From positions 106,282 through 170,281 of the forward strand of contig NZ_JAHBYD010000006.1 of the NCBI RefSeq assembly GCF_019636135.1: DNA of 64,000 bases, in the 5' to 3' direction. The notes beneath the pieces are model-generated. The model worked only from the letters and a program-made list of their open reading frames with translations. It was not told the DNA's origin and did not search any database. The translations under genes and the position numbers were made by a program. Below are positions 1 to 10,018 of this stretch, one piece after another. This DNA is from Phenylobacterium sp. (GTDB lineage: Bacteria; Pseudomonadota; Alphaproteobacteria; Caulobacterales; Caulobacteraceae). Each line of letters starts with the position of its first letter. Positions within the stretch are counted from its first letter, which is position 1.

Positions 1-1345
1 GAAAGCCGGCGACATTGGCGCCTTGGTCCAGCGCGATACGCTCCAGGTGATCGGCCAACTGGTCGACGTCGAAGAAGATGGGAGCGTCCTCGCCGACACC
101 GCTTGGGGGCACGAACGCTGGAATATCACCCACCACAGCCACGAGGGCGTCGCGCACGCCCTCAAGATCGGCCACGCTGAAGTCGTTGAACCATTGCCCG
201 GAGCGCCGATTTTCCATCACCGCTTCTGCTGTGTTCGCGGCATCATGCAACGCGGTGCTCAAGGGGTCCGGCACGTCACCCGCCCAAGCCCGCGTATCGT
301 TCATCACGTTGGTCAGCATCTGACCGCACGCCATCCGGGCTTGAACGGCGCCGGAGAAAGCTTGCGGCCCGGTCCCCAACAGCGCTGCGATCCGCACGGC
401 GTAGGCCGAGATGTAGGGTCGAATCTGAGCCTCGCGCGGAATAGCACCCGCATTGCCAGTCTTAAGTTCACGCAGCCCTTGCAGGAGGAGCGGGCGTTGG
501 GCGCCAGGCTGTGCATGTGCGACGGCGGTCCACTCATGCCCATTCCAAAGCCAGGCGGGCACATCTAGCGGGCGCTCATTGCTGGCGGTGTCGATCGGGG
601 GAACACGAAAGTGTCGGGCTTTCCCGCCGAGGTCGGCAAACGCCCGCGAATATTCTCCGTTGGGGTCGAGCACGATGAACCGCGCATTGGGGGCCGGATC
701 TGGCTTCTCAGTGGTCGGAGGTGGCGTGGCAGCCTCTAATGACCACCGGATGACGCCAGCAACGCTGCACGACTTGCCGCTGCCTGTGTTGCCGAGCACC
801 GCCAAGTGCCTGCCGAACAGCTTGTCAGGATCAACCATGATGGCGGCGTTGGACGCCATCGGTGACGCGCCGATGCGCACCCGTCGGTCGTTCTCCTTGG
901 CCCCGACGATCGCTTCGACCTGTTCGGGTGTCGGTAGCAGCACCTGGTCGCCGACTGACGGGAACGCGGTGACGCCTCGCGAGAGTTCGTATCGGACGCC
1001 ACCCCTCGCTTTTCGGTCCCTACGGGTCGTGAGCGTTCCGACCGGCGAGATCGTCATCTTCCGGAGTGGAAACGGAAGATCGATGAGCCCGAAATCTTTG
1101 AGCCCCGACCGCTTAGGATAAGGCGACCGCTCGATGCCGATCCAAGCGATGTAGCCGACCGTCGCCCCGGCTTCATTGGGGATCAGGACATAGCTGTTAA
1201 GTCTGGGAAAGGCGCTGGGCGTGCCGGCATTTAGGGCTGTTGTCTGAGGCGCATCGAGTTCGAGCATCACTCGAATCTCATCAGGGGCCACCGACTCGAC
1301 GGTGCCAATGACGAGCTGCGCCAAGCGTTCGGTAGCGCTTGTCAT
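1..1345 (-). CDS. HerA-family ATPase (DUF87), 3' end outside window
   Basis: Reading the minus strand from the ATG at 1345 gives an open frame of 448 codons that runs off the left edge, so the C-terminus is missing. An N-terminal beta-rich region of about 160 residues, like the HerA HAS-barrel, is followed by a Walker A motif GNTGSGKS at residues 185-192 and the stretch FIVLDPNGEYSRAF around residue 223. This order is typical of HerA/DUF87 hexameric DNA-translocating ATPases. The start overlaps the stop of the upstream SIR2 gene by 4 nt (ATGA), so the two are translationally coupled. SIR2 plus HerA is a known antiphage pair in which the complex depletes NAD+ on infection. That role is inferred here from family and neighbour. 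The Walker B and arginine finger lie wholly or partly beyond the window. Confidence 0.88.
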   Translation of the reverse strand, partial: MTSATERLAQLVIGTVESVAPDEIRVMLELDAPQTTALNAGTPSAFPRLNSYVLIPNEAGATVGYIAWIGIERSPYPKRSGLKDFGLIDLPFPLRKMTISPVGTLTTRRDRKARGGVRYELSRGVTAFPSVGDQVLLPTPEQVEAIVGAKENDRRVRIGASPMASNAAIMVDPDKLFGRHLAVLGNTGSGKSCSVAGVIRWSLEAATPPPTTEKPDPAPNARFIVLDPNGEYSRAFADLGGKARHFRVPPIDTASNERPLDVPAWLWNGHEWTAVAHAQPGAQRPLLLQGLRELKTGNAGAIPREAQIRPYISAYAVRIAALLGTGPQAFSGAVQARMACGQMLTNVMNDTRAWAGDVPDPLSTALHDAANTAEAVMENRRSGQWFNDFSVADLEGVRDALVAVVGDIPAFVPPSGVGEDAPIFFDVDQLADHLERIALDQGANVAGF

Positions 1346-2631
1346 GGAACCGCGCCGCCGGCTGGGGGCACCGGAGCTGGCGGTGGCGGCGAGGGACGGT
1401 GCCTCAGCAGCTCGGTAAGCCGGCCCGTGACGTAGTCGAGCGCTGGCTTCGGCAGATAGTGCTCGACCAAATTGTCCAGCGAGGCGAAGTGTGGCCCAAT
1501 TAGCAGCGACACCTGGGCAGCCCGCGTCCGCGCGCAGAAGTTTCTGATCCGGTCATCGACGCCATAAGTGATGATCACTAGGTGCGTGGACGGGATCGCG
1601 AGCATGTCGACGAGGACCCGATTGATATGGTCGTCGCCGAACCCATACCCATAGGTCACCACGACGGCGTTGGGACGACAGAGTGCAGCCGCCATGTCGC
1701 GGAATAGCTCTGCATACGGGTAAGCCGTCGTCTCAACGTCCTTGGCCGGGTTCGGATAGATCATGACCGTGTCGAGCGTGTTGGTCGGCAGGTCGGTGTG
1801 AGTGTCTGGCGCCCCAAAGGGGACGGCAAACTTGCGGATCGCCCCGATACCTGGATCGAAGCGCCAATCCAGGGAGCCATGAAGCTTGGTCAGGCGAACC
1901 ACGCCCTCCATGAAACGCGGCTCCCCTCGGATTCCGGGCGGGTTGTAGTGGAGGTCCACTTCGATGCGCGACGACCGGAAGATCGGCGAGAGCGCGCCGA
2001 CGAACCGATCGACGATCCGAAGGCCCGCCAAGTCTGCCCCGTGTTCGATGAGGCGATCATAGTTCGTGGTGAAGACGTGCAGCCGTTCACGGGACGCGGC
2101 ACGACTCGCGAAACTCAAGAGAAACGACTGAAGGAACGCTTCGGCTTCCGCCTTCTTGTCGGCGCCAGCTTCGGCGATGCCGCGCTCGGTGGCCAGCAGG
2201 GATTTGAGGAACGCCAGCAGTTGCGCGTCCATCGCTGTCTTCAAGGTTGCCCCGGCAACCGGATCGGTGACCTTAAGGCCCTCCAACACCGCGAGCGCGC
2301 TCCGGAATTGGTCCTCGACGTTCGCAGTCCCCCTGTTCATCGCCTTCGCGGCCGCGGTGGCGTGGGCATTGATGGCGACGTCGTAGGCACTACCAAACGT
2401 CACAGTTGACATGCCGGTCGCAGCCGAACCGGCCTTGTACGCAATGGCGGTTGTGAACCCGCTTCCTACCAGCAGATTAAGGTGTTCAGCCTGAAAGACG
2501 GCCGATAGCCATGGCTCGATGTTCTTCCGAGCGGCGGCTGTGAAGTCATCCAGCTCGGTTGGGTCGACGGGCAGCACATCGACTTCGAGCGTGTGCGAGC
2601 CGGCTCGATACCCGTGTGCTTTCCACTCCAT
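1342..2631 (-). CDS. SIR2-family NADase-like defence protein
   Basis: This 429-residue protein has the hallmarks of a SIR2 Rossmann fold: GSG at residues 56-58, TTNYD at 188-192, KLHGS at 249-253 with the candidate catalytic His251, and a late GYGFGDDHIN segment. Bacterial defence SIR2 domains usually hydrolyse NAD+ rather than deacetylate proteins. The tail is proline-rich (PPPPAPVPPAGG). It starts at ATG 2631 after a weak ribosome site and ends in a 4-nt overlap with the HerA gene, matching the SIR2-HerA antiphage system. A GHKL ATPase gene lies 168 nt upstream on the same strand and may belong to the same transcription unit. Fold assignment is strong; enzymatic activity and phage sensing are inferred. 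Confidence 0.88.
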   Translation of the reverse strand: MEWKAHGYRAGSHTLEVDVLPVDPTELDDFTAAARKNIEPWLSAVFQAEHLNLLVGSGFTTAIAYKAGSAATGMSTVTFGSAYDVAINAHATAAAKAMNRGTANVEDQFRSALAVLEGLKVTDPVAGATLKTAMDAQLLAFLKSLLATERGIAEAGADKKAEAEAFLQSFLLSFASRAASRERLHVFTTNYDRLIEHGADLAGLRIVDRFVGALSPIFRSSRIEVDLHYNPPGIRGEPRFMEGVVRLTKLHGSLDWRFDPGIGAIRKFAVPFGAPDTHTDLPTNTLDTVMIYPNPAKDVETTAYPYAELFRDMAAALCRPNAVVVTYGYGFGDDHINRVLVDMLAIPSTHLVIITYGVDDRIRNFCARTRAAQVSLLIGPHFASLDNLVEHYLPKPALDYVTGRLTELLRHRPSPPPPAPVPPAGGAVP

Positions 2632-2799
2632 CGGCCGCTCACTTCAACTTGTCCGTGTCCTCAAACCATACCGACCACCAGTCGGGGCGTCGAGGCCAGC
2701 AGCCAAGCTCCGGTGCGCGGAAAAGACGGTTTCCGGGATTTGGCACCCGAATCCAGGATGGCAACCTGTCAGGGCATGGCGGCGCTCGGGCGACGCATC

Positions 2800-4377
2800 T
2801 CAGGTCTTCTCGAACTTCAGCTTGTAGAGCTTCTTAAGAACCGCCTCGACGACCTCCCGGTACGCGGCAATATCCTTGTCACTGATGCCGGCCGACGCGC
2901 GCTTGTGAACCAGATCACAGCGTAGATTATAATAGTGGCCAATCTTGCTCCACGTCGCCGCGGACAGATTGACGTATTTCTTGATCTCGCTCTGAACGAG
3001 GTGACGCTGCTTGAACATCGTCAGTAGCTGTCCGTCCGAGTAATGCGCGCCCGAGTCGTTGACGAGGTACTCCTTGAACGCGATCTCCAGAGTGCTGTCC
3101 AAGAGGATCAGCACGATCCGGTTCTTTTGCTCCAGCTTCTGTTTTCCGATCAGGTCCGCTGCGATCACGCCCTCATAGAGACCTCGAACCCAGGGTTTCG
3201 TCTTGACCAGTTTCGCATTCGACTGCGTGACGACATCACCGTATCGCGGCCGTGATTTCGGTGCGGGTGCCAAGTACGACTTCTTCGCGGTAGGGAAATC
3301 ATCGATCGGGATGTCGACGATCTTGCCAGTCTTGTGACGGAACACCTGATCTTGCCATTCGCCCTGCCACGCGCGCGACACGGTGGCGTAGTCCTTGACC
3401 ACCGTGACCAGCCAGCCCTGGAGCGCGACAAACACGGGGTGCTTGGTGCTAATGTCTGACTTGCTGCTGTTCCATGGCATTGCGCCCGCTTCGCCATGAA
3501 GCGATACAATAATCTTCGTGAGCGACACCTTCGGGTGGGGCAATCCCGCCAGACCCTTGGTAAATCCCACGTCGAAGGTCTTCAGACCGCGAGCGAACAG
3601 GCGATCGTTTCCATAAAAGTAGACGCCATACTCACCGGACGCCGGACTGGATTCGTTGCTAAGGCCCGCCAGGACTTCAACCTTGATGACGGTGCCATCG
3701 TCGGCTTGGATTTGGCCATGGTAGCGGTGTGGTAGGTAGTTGGGCGGATACGCCCAGTTGTCGAAAAACTCCGGGCCGATTGGATCATTATTGACGCGGA
3801 TCGTGACCTGCCCGTCCTTCAGAAACTTTCCGTAGGTGGCGCCAAGGTGCAGCTTCAGACCGTCGATGGCGTCCTCGTTGATCGCCACACGTAGTTTTTG
3901 GAGGTCGACTCGTGTGGTCCCTTTGGGAAGAGGATCCACCTCGTAGTAGGGCAAGTCCCACGTGGTCTCGTCGTCGATCCAGGGATCGTCGAATTCGATC
4001 CGGAATGTCGGCCCTGACCCGAACCGCGTTGTGACCTTGATGTCCTGGGCGAGCGCGACCATCGCTCGCTTCGTACCGACGCCAAAGAAGCCGATAATCT
4101 CGTCGCCCGATGCCGAGCCCGTCTGGCCGGGGCCAACGATGACGCTCAGCTCCTTTTCAGCGACGCCGCCGGCGTCATCTTCAACGCAGATGGTCTTCTG
4201 ATCCTCGTTCAGAATGACCTTGATCGTTACGGCACCCTTGCGGCCGCCCCGTACCCACACGTCCAAGCCATTGTCGACCAGCTCACAGATCGACTTGTTG
4301 AGGTCGTAGTCTGCGATGATCGATTGGTAGACGCGCTTGGACGGCACCGCGCTGACGGTGTCTACGAGCCTTTTCAT
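2800..4377 (-). CDS. GHKL (Hsp90/MORC-like) ATPase with C-terminal HEPN-like motif
   Basis: The product is about 525 residues. Its first third carries the GHKL ATP-binding signatures in order: ELVDN at residues 32-36 (N box), DDAGG at 67-71 (G1) and GFFGVGTK at 96-103 (G2), as in HATPase_c_3 and MORC-like proteins. The middle is a probable transducer-like beta/alpha region. Near the C-terminus the helical stretch has RCDLVH (R486, H491), which fits the Rx4-6H pattern of HEPN ribonucleases. I chose ATG 4377 (MKRL) because GGGGTGG precedes it; ATG 4392 is an in-frame alternative without a ribosome site. A TACAAT -10-like box lies at 4428-4423. The SIR2 and HerA genes follow 168 nt downstream, and the STAND gene is divergent. 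Function is unproven; a signalling or effector ATPase in defence is the best guess. Confidence 0.8.
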   Translation of the reverse strand: MKRLVDTVSAVPSKRVYQSIIADYDLNKSICELVDNGLDVWVRGGRKGAVTIKVILNEDQKTICVEDDAGGVAEKELSVIVGPGQTGSASGDEIIGFFGVGTKRAMVALAQDIKVTTRFGSGPTFRIEFDDPWIDDETTWDLPYYEVDPLPKGTTRVDLQKLRVAINEDAIDGLKLHLGATYGKFLKDGQVTIRVNNDPIGPEFFDNWAYPPNYLPHRYHGQIQADDGTVIKVEVLAGLSNESSPASGEYGVYFYGNDRLFARGLKTFDVGFTKGLAGLPHPKVSLTKIIVSLHGEAGAMPWNSSKSDISTKHPVFVALQGWLVTVVKDYATVSRAWQGEWQDQVFRHKTGKIVDIPIDDFPTAKKSYLAPAPKSRPRYGDVVTQSNAKLVKTKPWVRGLYEGVIAADLIGKQKLEQKNRIVLILLDSTLEIAFKEYLVNDSGAHYSDGQLLTMFKQRHLVQSEIKKYVNLSAATWSKIGHYYNLRCDLVHKRASAGISDKDIAAYREVVEAVLKKLYKLKFEKT

Positions 4378-4568
4378 GCCCACCCCGAGCATTTATTTCG
4401 TTGCTTCAAATGGATGGCGCCAATTGTAGCGCTTAGCAATGCGCGCCTTAGTAGAACCGCCTCACGCACGGCCGGCTCCAGGGGAGACCCCCGGGTGGGA
4501 CATCAACTGCCGCGCCGTAACCGACCGCGAAAGCATTGCTGTGGCGACATCCAAGCGTACAAGTTGCT

Positions 4569-7500
4569 ATGATGAAGGCTACGAGTTCTCGCCCAGGGAA
4601 ACGCAGAGAGGCAGTCACGCCCACCAGCCCCGAAGTCACAGGGGGTGCCGGTTTCACTTTCGAAGACACGGTCACGGCCTATTACCTCGCGGCCCTCGTC
4701 GGCGAACACGGCGCAAGAGGGCTTGAGCGGACCATCGTCCAGCGAGTGGCTCTACAGAGGGCCGCACTCGGCTTGCCCTTGGATGACGTCATCGTCGATG
4801 GCAAGGACGCCGTCGGAACGCGCCGCCTCAGCGTTCAGGTCAAGCGCAGCTTCCGCGTCTCCGCAGCGAAGACTAACGCCGACTTCTTCGACGTTGTGGC
4901 CCGCGCGCAAGCGACCCTCGACCTGCCGGAGTTCCAGGAGGGTCGGGATAGGATTGGCGTGGCAGCCGAGACATTCCTGGGTGACACGGTTCGCCAAGCG
5001 AAGGCCGTGTGCGACTGGGCCCGCGACAGCGCCACACCCGAAGACTTTCTCGAGCGTATTAAGCTGCAGAGGTTTGCCGCTGAAGCCAAGCGAGGGGTGC
5101 TAGTCGCCGTGCGAAAGGCGCTTGGCGCGGCGTTGGGCGCGCCGGCCACGGACGCGCAGGTCCATAGGTTCTTCCGGCACTTCGTGCTGCTGCGCTTCGA
5201 CCTCCTGGGCGAGGCCCCCCAGGACGCCGATCTGGTCTTGGACCGCATCCGCACGAGCTTGCGGCCGAGTGCGGCAGACCAAGCTCCGGCCGTCTGGGAC
5301 CGGCTGCGTCTGGTGGCGCGGGAAGCGGCTGGAAATGCCGGCAGCTTTGACTTGGCAGCCCTGCGCGCGCGGTTGGACGACGTGGCGAGCCTGGCGGTCA
5401 GCCGCTCAGTGGCGGCTGACGTGGCCCGACTCGAGACGGAGTCCTGGGCCGCGCTGAGCTCGATCAACCATAGCGTAGATGGCTTTACCGTCCCTCGCGA
5501 CGACCGGGTTGACGAACTCTTTGCTCGGCTGGGATCGCGACGGTTCCTACAGATCCTCGGTCAGCCGGGTGTCGGTAAATCGGCGATCTTGCGTGCGGTC
5601 GCCGAGCGCGCGGCGGGGACGGGTCCCATCCTGGTGCTCAAGGCCGATCGCCTTGTGACGGGAGGCTGGCCTGCTTTCGCGCAGCGTCATCGGCTTGAGT
5701 CCGCCAAGCCGCGCGAGCTGTTGGCCCAGATGGCGGCCCTCGGCGAACCGATCCTCTTCATCGACGGTCTCGATCGGATCAGTCGCGACGAACGGGCCGT
5801 CCTAAGCGAGCTGCTCACGCCGATCCTCGAAGACCCACTGCTGTCGGACTGGCGCATCGTCGCGACGGCCCGGGACGGAGCGACCGAACACCTTCGCCAG
5901 TGGTTGCCCCGGCAGCTCATTGGCGCCGACGGCTTCGAAACCCTGCGAGTGGAGCCGCTGAGCGGTGCCGAGTGCCAAGTCCTCGTGAAGGCGAAACCGG
6001 GACTGCAACCCCTCTTGTATGGCGCTCCAGCGGTTCGTGAGATCGCACGACGCCCCTTCTTCCTAGCTGTACTTGCCCGTTTGGCCGCTGTGCCGAACGC
6101 GCCGCCTCCAGCCAGTGAGACGGAGCTTCTATCCGTTTGGTGGAGAGGCGGGGGCTACGACGCCGAGGGTGCGGACCGGGGGCGACGCCAGGAGTGCCTG
6201 CTCGAGCTGGCGGCCAGAGGCGCCGGCTCGCTTGGCCGCGGCATGCCTATTCGACGGCTGGACCATGATGCGATCGAGCCATTGAGGTCGGATGGCGTCC
6301 TCAACGATGCCGAGTCGGGGCACACGGTCTCCTTTCACCACGACATCTTCTTTGAGTGGGCATTCACCCACCTTTTAATCGATGCCGGCCCGAATTGGCG
6401 GGATCGACTTACCGAGGCGAGCGAGCCGCCTGCGCTGGGGCGGCCGGTCGAGCTGTTGTCCCAGCTGAGGTTTGAGCGCGACCAAGCCTGGTCCGACGAG
6501 CTGACAGCTCTCGAAGGCGCGGCGACACGGAGTCAGTGGATTCGCGCCTGGTTGCTGGGCCCACTCTCGTCGCCGCGGTTCGAAGAGTTCAGCGATCAGT
6601 TTTCAGACGCGGTTCGGCCGAACGCGAACGATCGGCTGGAAAAGCTACTCACATGGTTCCAAGCGGTGCGGACCGACGCACACCCCGGGATCCTATCCTC
6701 GGGGACGGTCGCACTTACGGACTCCCTAGATCGGATGCGCCTAGCGGACGCCTTAGGCATCCCAGCCGACATTGCAGCCTGGCGCCGCCTACTGGCTTGG
6801 CTGCTTTCGGCGCCAGACGCCATTCCACCCCCGCTTTGGCCTGCGGCCGTCACCCTTATGGAGGTCTGGCAGCGGACCGCAGGCGGATTCGACAACCCGA
6901 TCTCGAGGGCCCTTCTCGCTCAGGCCAATACTTGGCTGATAACGCTCGAAGACACCCTCCATCCCGAGGAGTGGCGGACCCTGCGCGAGATCGACGGACT
7001 GGACCGAGAACAGACCGAGGCGCTCGAAACTCAGCTTCGGACGCTTCTTCTGCGGGGATCGCAAGTCTACCCAGAAATTGCTGAAGCTTATCTGCGGCAC
7101 CTCGCTGAACGCCCGGCGGTCAACGCCCGCGTCTGGTCGGAGCTGGCGTACGTGTCGGATGCTTTGGCGGCCGCGGCGCCGGCCATCTTCATCGACGCGT
7201 TGCTCGCGGCCGCCCTGGATCCGTTGCCGAAAGAGAACGTCGCGCGTGCGGAGCGCGACTACCAGGAGCGGATGAAAGCAGCCGATGAGGCGCAGGACGA
7301 GCGCGAGGCTGAGCTTCTCCGTCCCGTCATCTACCATCCCGGTGTTAATCGCTGGGACTGGGACCAGCTGTCCCTCGATCGGCTCGGCCAGGCCTTCTAT
7401 CCACCGACGCCGGACACAGAACCTTTCCGGTCGCTATTCGCCCGGGCGCCCGCCGACGGTCTGCGGCTAGTTAAGACGCTCGCCAATCATGCGGTGGCCG

Positions 7501-9902
7501 CGTGGCGCGAGCTGAACGAAGTGGATTACGAGCGCCGGGCAACGCCCATCCCGCTGAAGTTACAGTTCCCGTGGGGAGAAGAGACCTACTGGGGCACCTG
7601 GCGCGAGTACGTTGCCTTCCGCGCCTGCTTTGCGCCTCACATCCTTGAGGCCGGCCTCATGGCAATGGAGGACTGGGCCTTCCAGCAGCTCGAAGGCGGT
7701 CGCGACTTGGACGCTATCATAGAGGATCTTGCGAAAGGGGCTCATCACCCTGCGGTCCTCGGTATCTGTGTGGCTCTCTTCGCCACAAAACCTGCTTACA
7801 CCCGAACCACGCGCGCCCTCGCCACGGCGCAGCGGCTCTGGGATTGGGACTTGGTACGGTTCATCAAGATGGACCAGGGTCCCTGCGCCAATCTCATCGG
7901 CGCCATGGGTCGGGAAGAATACGTTGCGTCGCTACGGCGGGCCAACGAACGGCCCGCGCGGAAGGTGCTTCTGCGGAACGCCGCCCTCGGCTTCCTGTTC
8001 GACCCAGAGCTTCGGGACGAGTTCAGCGCCGCTGTCGCGGCCTTCGCGGAAAATCCGCCGTTCGAGTTCGAGGAGCAGAAGCAGGATCCGGAAACCGTGG
8101 AACAGCTAAAGCGCGACGCGAGACATCGCGCGGCGGCCGGCGACCCGGCGAACTACACCACCCAACCGGTGGAGCAAGGGGTGGAAGTCCGATTCGTCAA
8201 TCCCCACGCCGAGGAGCCCGAGGCGCAGGCTGCGGTCGCCCAGCATGACGCCATGAGCCGTTGGCTCCGCCTTGCGTCGTGGACGCGAGCGAAGCTTGAG
8301 AGTGATGGTGACGCGAAGTCCCTTACGATTGAACAAGCCATCGCCGAAGCGCAGGCCTTGGACGAAGAGAATCTCTTCCGAAGGGTATTTGCGACCGGCG
8401 ACCTGACAGAGATCCGCCGGGCGGGGGTGGTGGGGGCTGCGGCGGCCGTGCTCCTGGAGCCTGAGGCCCAGGCGGTCCACTTCGAGTGGGCGGAGTCTGT
8501 CGTATTCCGCGCCCTCGAAACGCCGGAGCCTCAGGACGGACCGACGATCCCGGAGTCCGCTGTCCTATTTCACCCGCTTCTCTATGCCCCTCTCGGTTTG
8601 GCCGCACTGGTGCGTGCCGGGGCCGCCTCGGCAGATGATGCGCGGAGCATGCTTCTGCAGCTGATCTATCATCCGCTGTACGAGGTCTCAGTCCGGGCGA
8701 CCCGCGCCATTTGCTCCCTTGCCGCAACGGAGCCCCGGCTCGTGTGGAGCGCCGCGGTGCTGGTTGTTGATCTATCCATCCGGGCCGACACGCGGCGCGC
8801 CTACTTCAGGGACCGGGAAGGCACTCACAAGGCCCTGTGGGAGGCGCGCGAAGCGTCCGTCCGCGCGGCGCTTGACGCCCATTTCGGTGGGGCAGAGCCT
8901 TCCCCTCCAGCCATTCCAATGCCGGTCGAGCCTCCTCCTCCCGCGAGAGGGCGTGGCTTCGATCTCGGGGATGACGAGCCGGACGACGAGCCGCAGCGGC
9001 GCCTGGACGTCGAGTTCCTGCGGCGGCAGTTGACCGAGCTGCGGCCCGCCGTCCTTCGGGAGGTTGGGCGGCAGGTGGAGATGCGCGCGCTCGGTTTCGA
9101 TCTGCTGAAGTGGACGATCGAAAAGCACCGTCCGGACAAGCGAGGGCGCCGCGGACGGAACGCGACCGCCCTTTGGGAGTGGCGCTCGACCCTCATGGCT
9201 TGGCTGTTCGAGGCGACCGCCGATCTCGACGCGGCCGAGGTCGTAAGGCTCGTGATCGAGCCGATATGCGAGCTGCCCGACGAGCCTGCGCTCGCCTACC
9301 TGCGGGACTACGCCAATGTTCTGGTGTGCCGCGACCTCTACGACAGCCCCAATGTCGCCGAGCGTACGCTGGGAATCCTGCGGCGCATCGCCGAGCGGGT
9401 GGCTGACCAAGCGCGTTCCTGGCGCGACGACATTCTGGACGATGGTTTGACCATTGTGCGCTTGCTGTTTGGAACCGCCATCTCCGGGGCGAGCGGCGCC
9501 ACACGGTTCGCGAACGGCGACTACCGTGACCTGCCGCTCATTCTGCCCTTTGTCGAGACGATCATGTCGCGGCTGCTCGGACGCACAGCGGTAGTGAGGG
9601 CTTGGCTCACTCTGGTCGAGCGGGCGATCGACCACTACCCCGCGGAGGCCTTCGCCCGGCAGGCCAAGGTCGTCCTGTCCGACAAGGACTATGGTCGCGC
9701 CCTTCGCGCCGTGGGCGCGTCGGCGCGCTTTTCCAACATCATCCAGGCGATCGCCGAGCGCGAAGCTCTGCCTCAGCACGTAGCAGACGTCTTTCTACGC
9801 CTGCTCGACACCTTGATCGACCATGGCGATCGCCGGGCGGCGGCGTTGCAGCGCGGTGAGCTGTTCCGTCGTATGCCGCGCCAGATATTGGCTATGGCAT
9901 AG
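4569..9902 (+). CDS. Avs-like STAND NTPase with N-terminal nuclease-like domain
   Basis: This very large protein (1777 residues from ATG 4569) begins with GGAGFTFEDTV, then LDD (D72/D73) and SVQVKRS (Q90, K92). That pattern fits PD-(D/E)xK nucleases of the Cap4/DUF4297 type in which QxK replaces ExK. A STAND P-loop NTPase follows, with Walker A GQPGVGKS near residues 331-338 and Walker B ILFIDGLDR near 395. The remaining roughly 1200 residues are alpha-helical, arginine-rich and repeat-like, as expected of a sensor region. This nuclease-NTPase-sensor order is that of Avs antiviral proteins, which recognise phage proteins and then cut DNA. The first ATG pair (4569/4572) is preferred over ATG 4536, because the conserved sequence starts later; no strong ribosome site is visible. 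It is transcribed away from the GHKL-SIR2-HerA genes. Avs subtype cannot be told by eye. Confidence 0.82.
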   Translation: MMKATSSRPGKRREAVTPTSPEVTGGAGFTFEDTVTAYYLAALVGEHGARGLERTIVQRVALQRAALGLPLDDVIVDGKDAVGTRRLSVQVKRSFRVSAAKTNADFFDVVARAQATLDLPEFQEGRDRIGVAAETFLGDTVRQAKAVCDWARDSATPEDFLERIKLQRFAAEAKRGVLVAVRKALGAALGAPATDAQVHRFFRHFVLLRFDLLGEAPQDADLVLDRIRTSLRPSAADQAPAVWDRLRLVAREAAGNAGSFDLAALRARLDDVASLAVSRSVAADVARLETESWAALSSINHSVDGFTVPRDDRVDELFARLGSRRFLQILGQPGVGKSAILRAVAERAAGTGPILVLKADRLVTGGWPAFAQRHRLESAKPRELLAQMAALGEPILFIDGLDRISRDERAVLSELLTPILEDPLLSDWRIVATARDGATEHLRQWLPRQLIGADGFETLRVEPLSGAECQVLVKAKPGLQPLLYGAPAVREIARRPFFLAVLARLAAVPNAPPPASETELLSVWWRGGGYDAEGADRGRRQECLLELAARGAGSLGRGMPIRRLDHDAIEPLRSDGVLNDAESGHTVSFHHDIFFEWAFTHLLIDAGPNWRDRLTEASEPPALGRPVELLSQLRFERDQAWSDELTALEGAATRSQWIRAWLLGPLSSPRFEEFSDQFSDAVRPNANDRLEKLLTWFQAVRTDAHPGILSSGTVALTDSLDRMRLADALGIPADIAAWRRLLAWLLSAPDAIPPPLWPAAVTLMEVWQRTAGGFDNPISRALLAQANTWLITLEDTLHPEEWRTLREIDGLDREQTEALETQLRTLLLRGSQVYPEIAEAYLRHLAERPAVNARVWSELAYVSDALAAAAPAIFIDALLAAALDPLPKENVARAERDYQERMKAADEAQDEREAELLRPVIYHPGVNRWDWDQLSLDRLGQAFYPPTPDTEPFRSLFARAPADGLRLVKTLANHAVAAWRELNEVDYERRATPIPLKLQFPWGEETYWGTWREYVAFRACFAPHILEAGLMAMEDWAFQQLEGGRDLDAIIEDLAKGAHHPAVLGICVALFATKPAYTRTTRALATAQRLWDWDLVRFIKMDQGPCANLIGAMGREEYVASLRRANERPARKVLLRNAALGFLFDPELRDEFSAAVAAFAENPPFEFEEQKQDPETVEQLKRDARHRAAAGDPANYTTQPVEQGVEVRFVNPHAEEPEAQAAVAQHDAMSRWLRLASWTRAKLESDGDAKSLTIEQAIAEAQALDEENLFRRVFATGDLTEIRRAGVVGAAAAVLLEPEAQAVHFEWAESVVFRALETPEPQDGPTIPESAVLFHPLLYAPLGLAALVRAGAASADDARSMLLQLIYHPLYEVSVRATRAICSLAATEPRLVWSAAVLVVDLSIRADTRRAYFRDREGTHKALWEAREASVRAALDAHFGGAEPSPPAIPMPVEPPPPARGRGFDLGDDEPDDEPQRRLDVEFLRRQLTELRPAVLREVGRQVEMRALGFDLLKWTIEKHRPDKRGRRGRNATALWEWRSTLMAWLFEATADLDAAEVVRLVIEPICELPDEPALAYLRDYANVLVCRDLYDSPNVAERTLGILRRIAERVADQARSWRDDILDDGLTIVRLLFGTAISGASGATRFANGDYRDLPLILPFVETIMSRLLGRTAVVRAWLTLVERAIDHYPAEAFARQAKVVLSDKDYGRALRAVGASARFSNIIQAIAEREALPQHVADVFLRLLDTLIDHGDRRAAALQRGELFRRMPRQILAMA

Positions 9903-10018
9903 TCAGAATCAGCGAATTTGGTCCGCCACAAACACCCCGACCTCGCTTCGCCTAACTCCTGGCGTGTCAGAGACGGATTGGGCATCGAGATGGCGGATCG
10001 CGATTCAACCGCTCCTAT

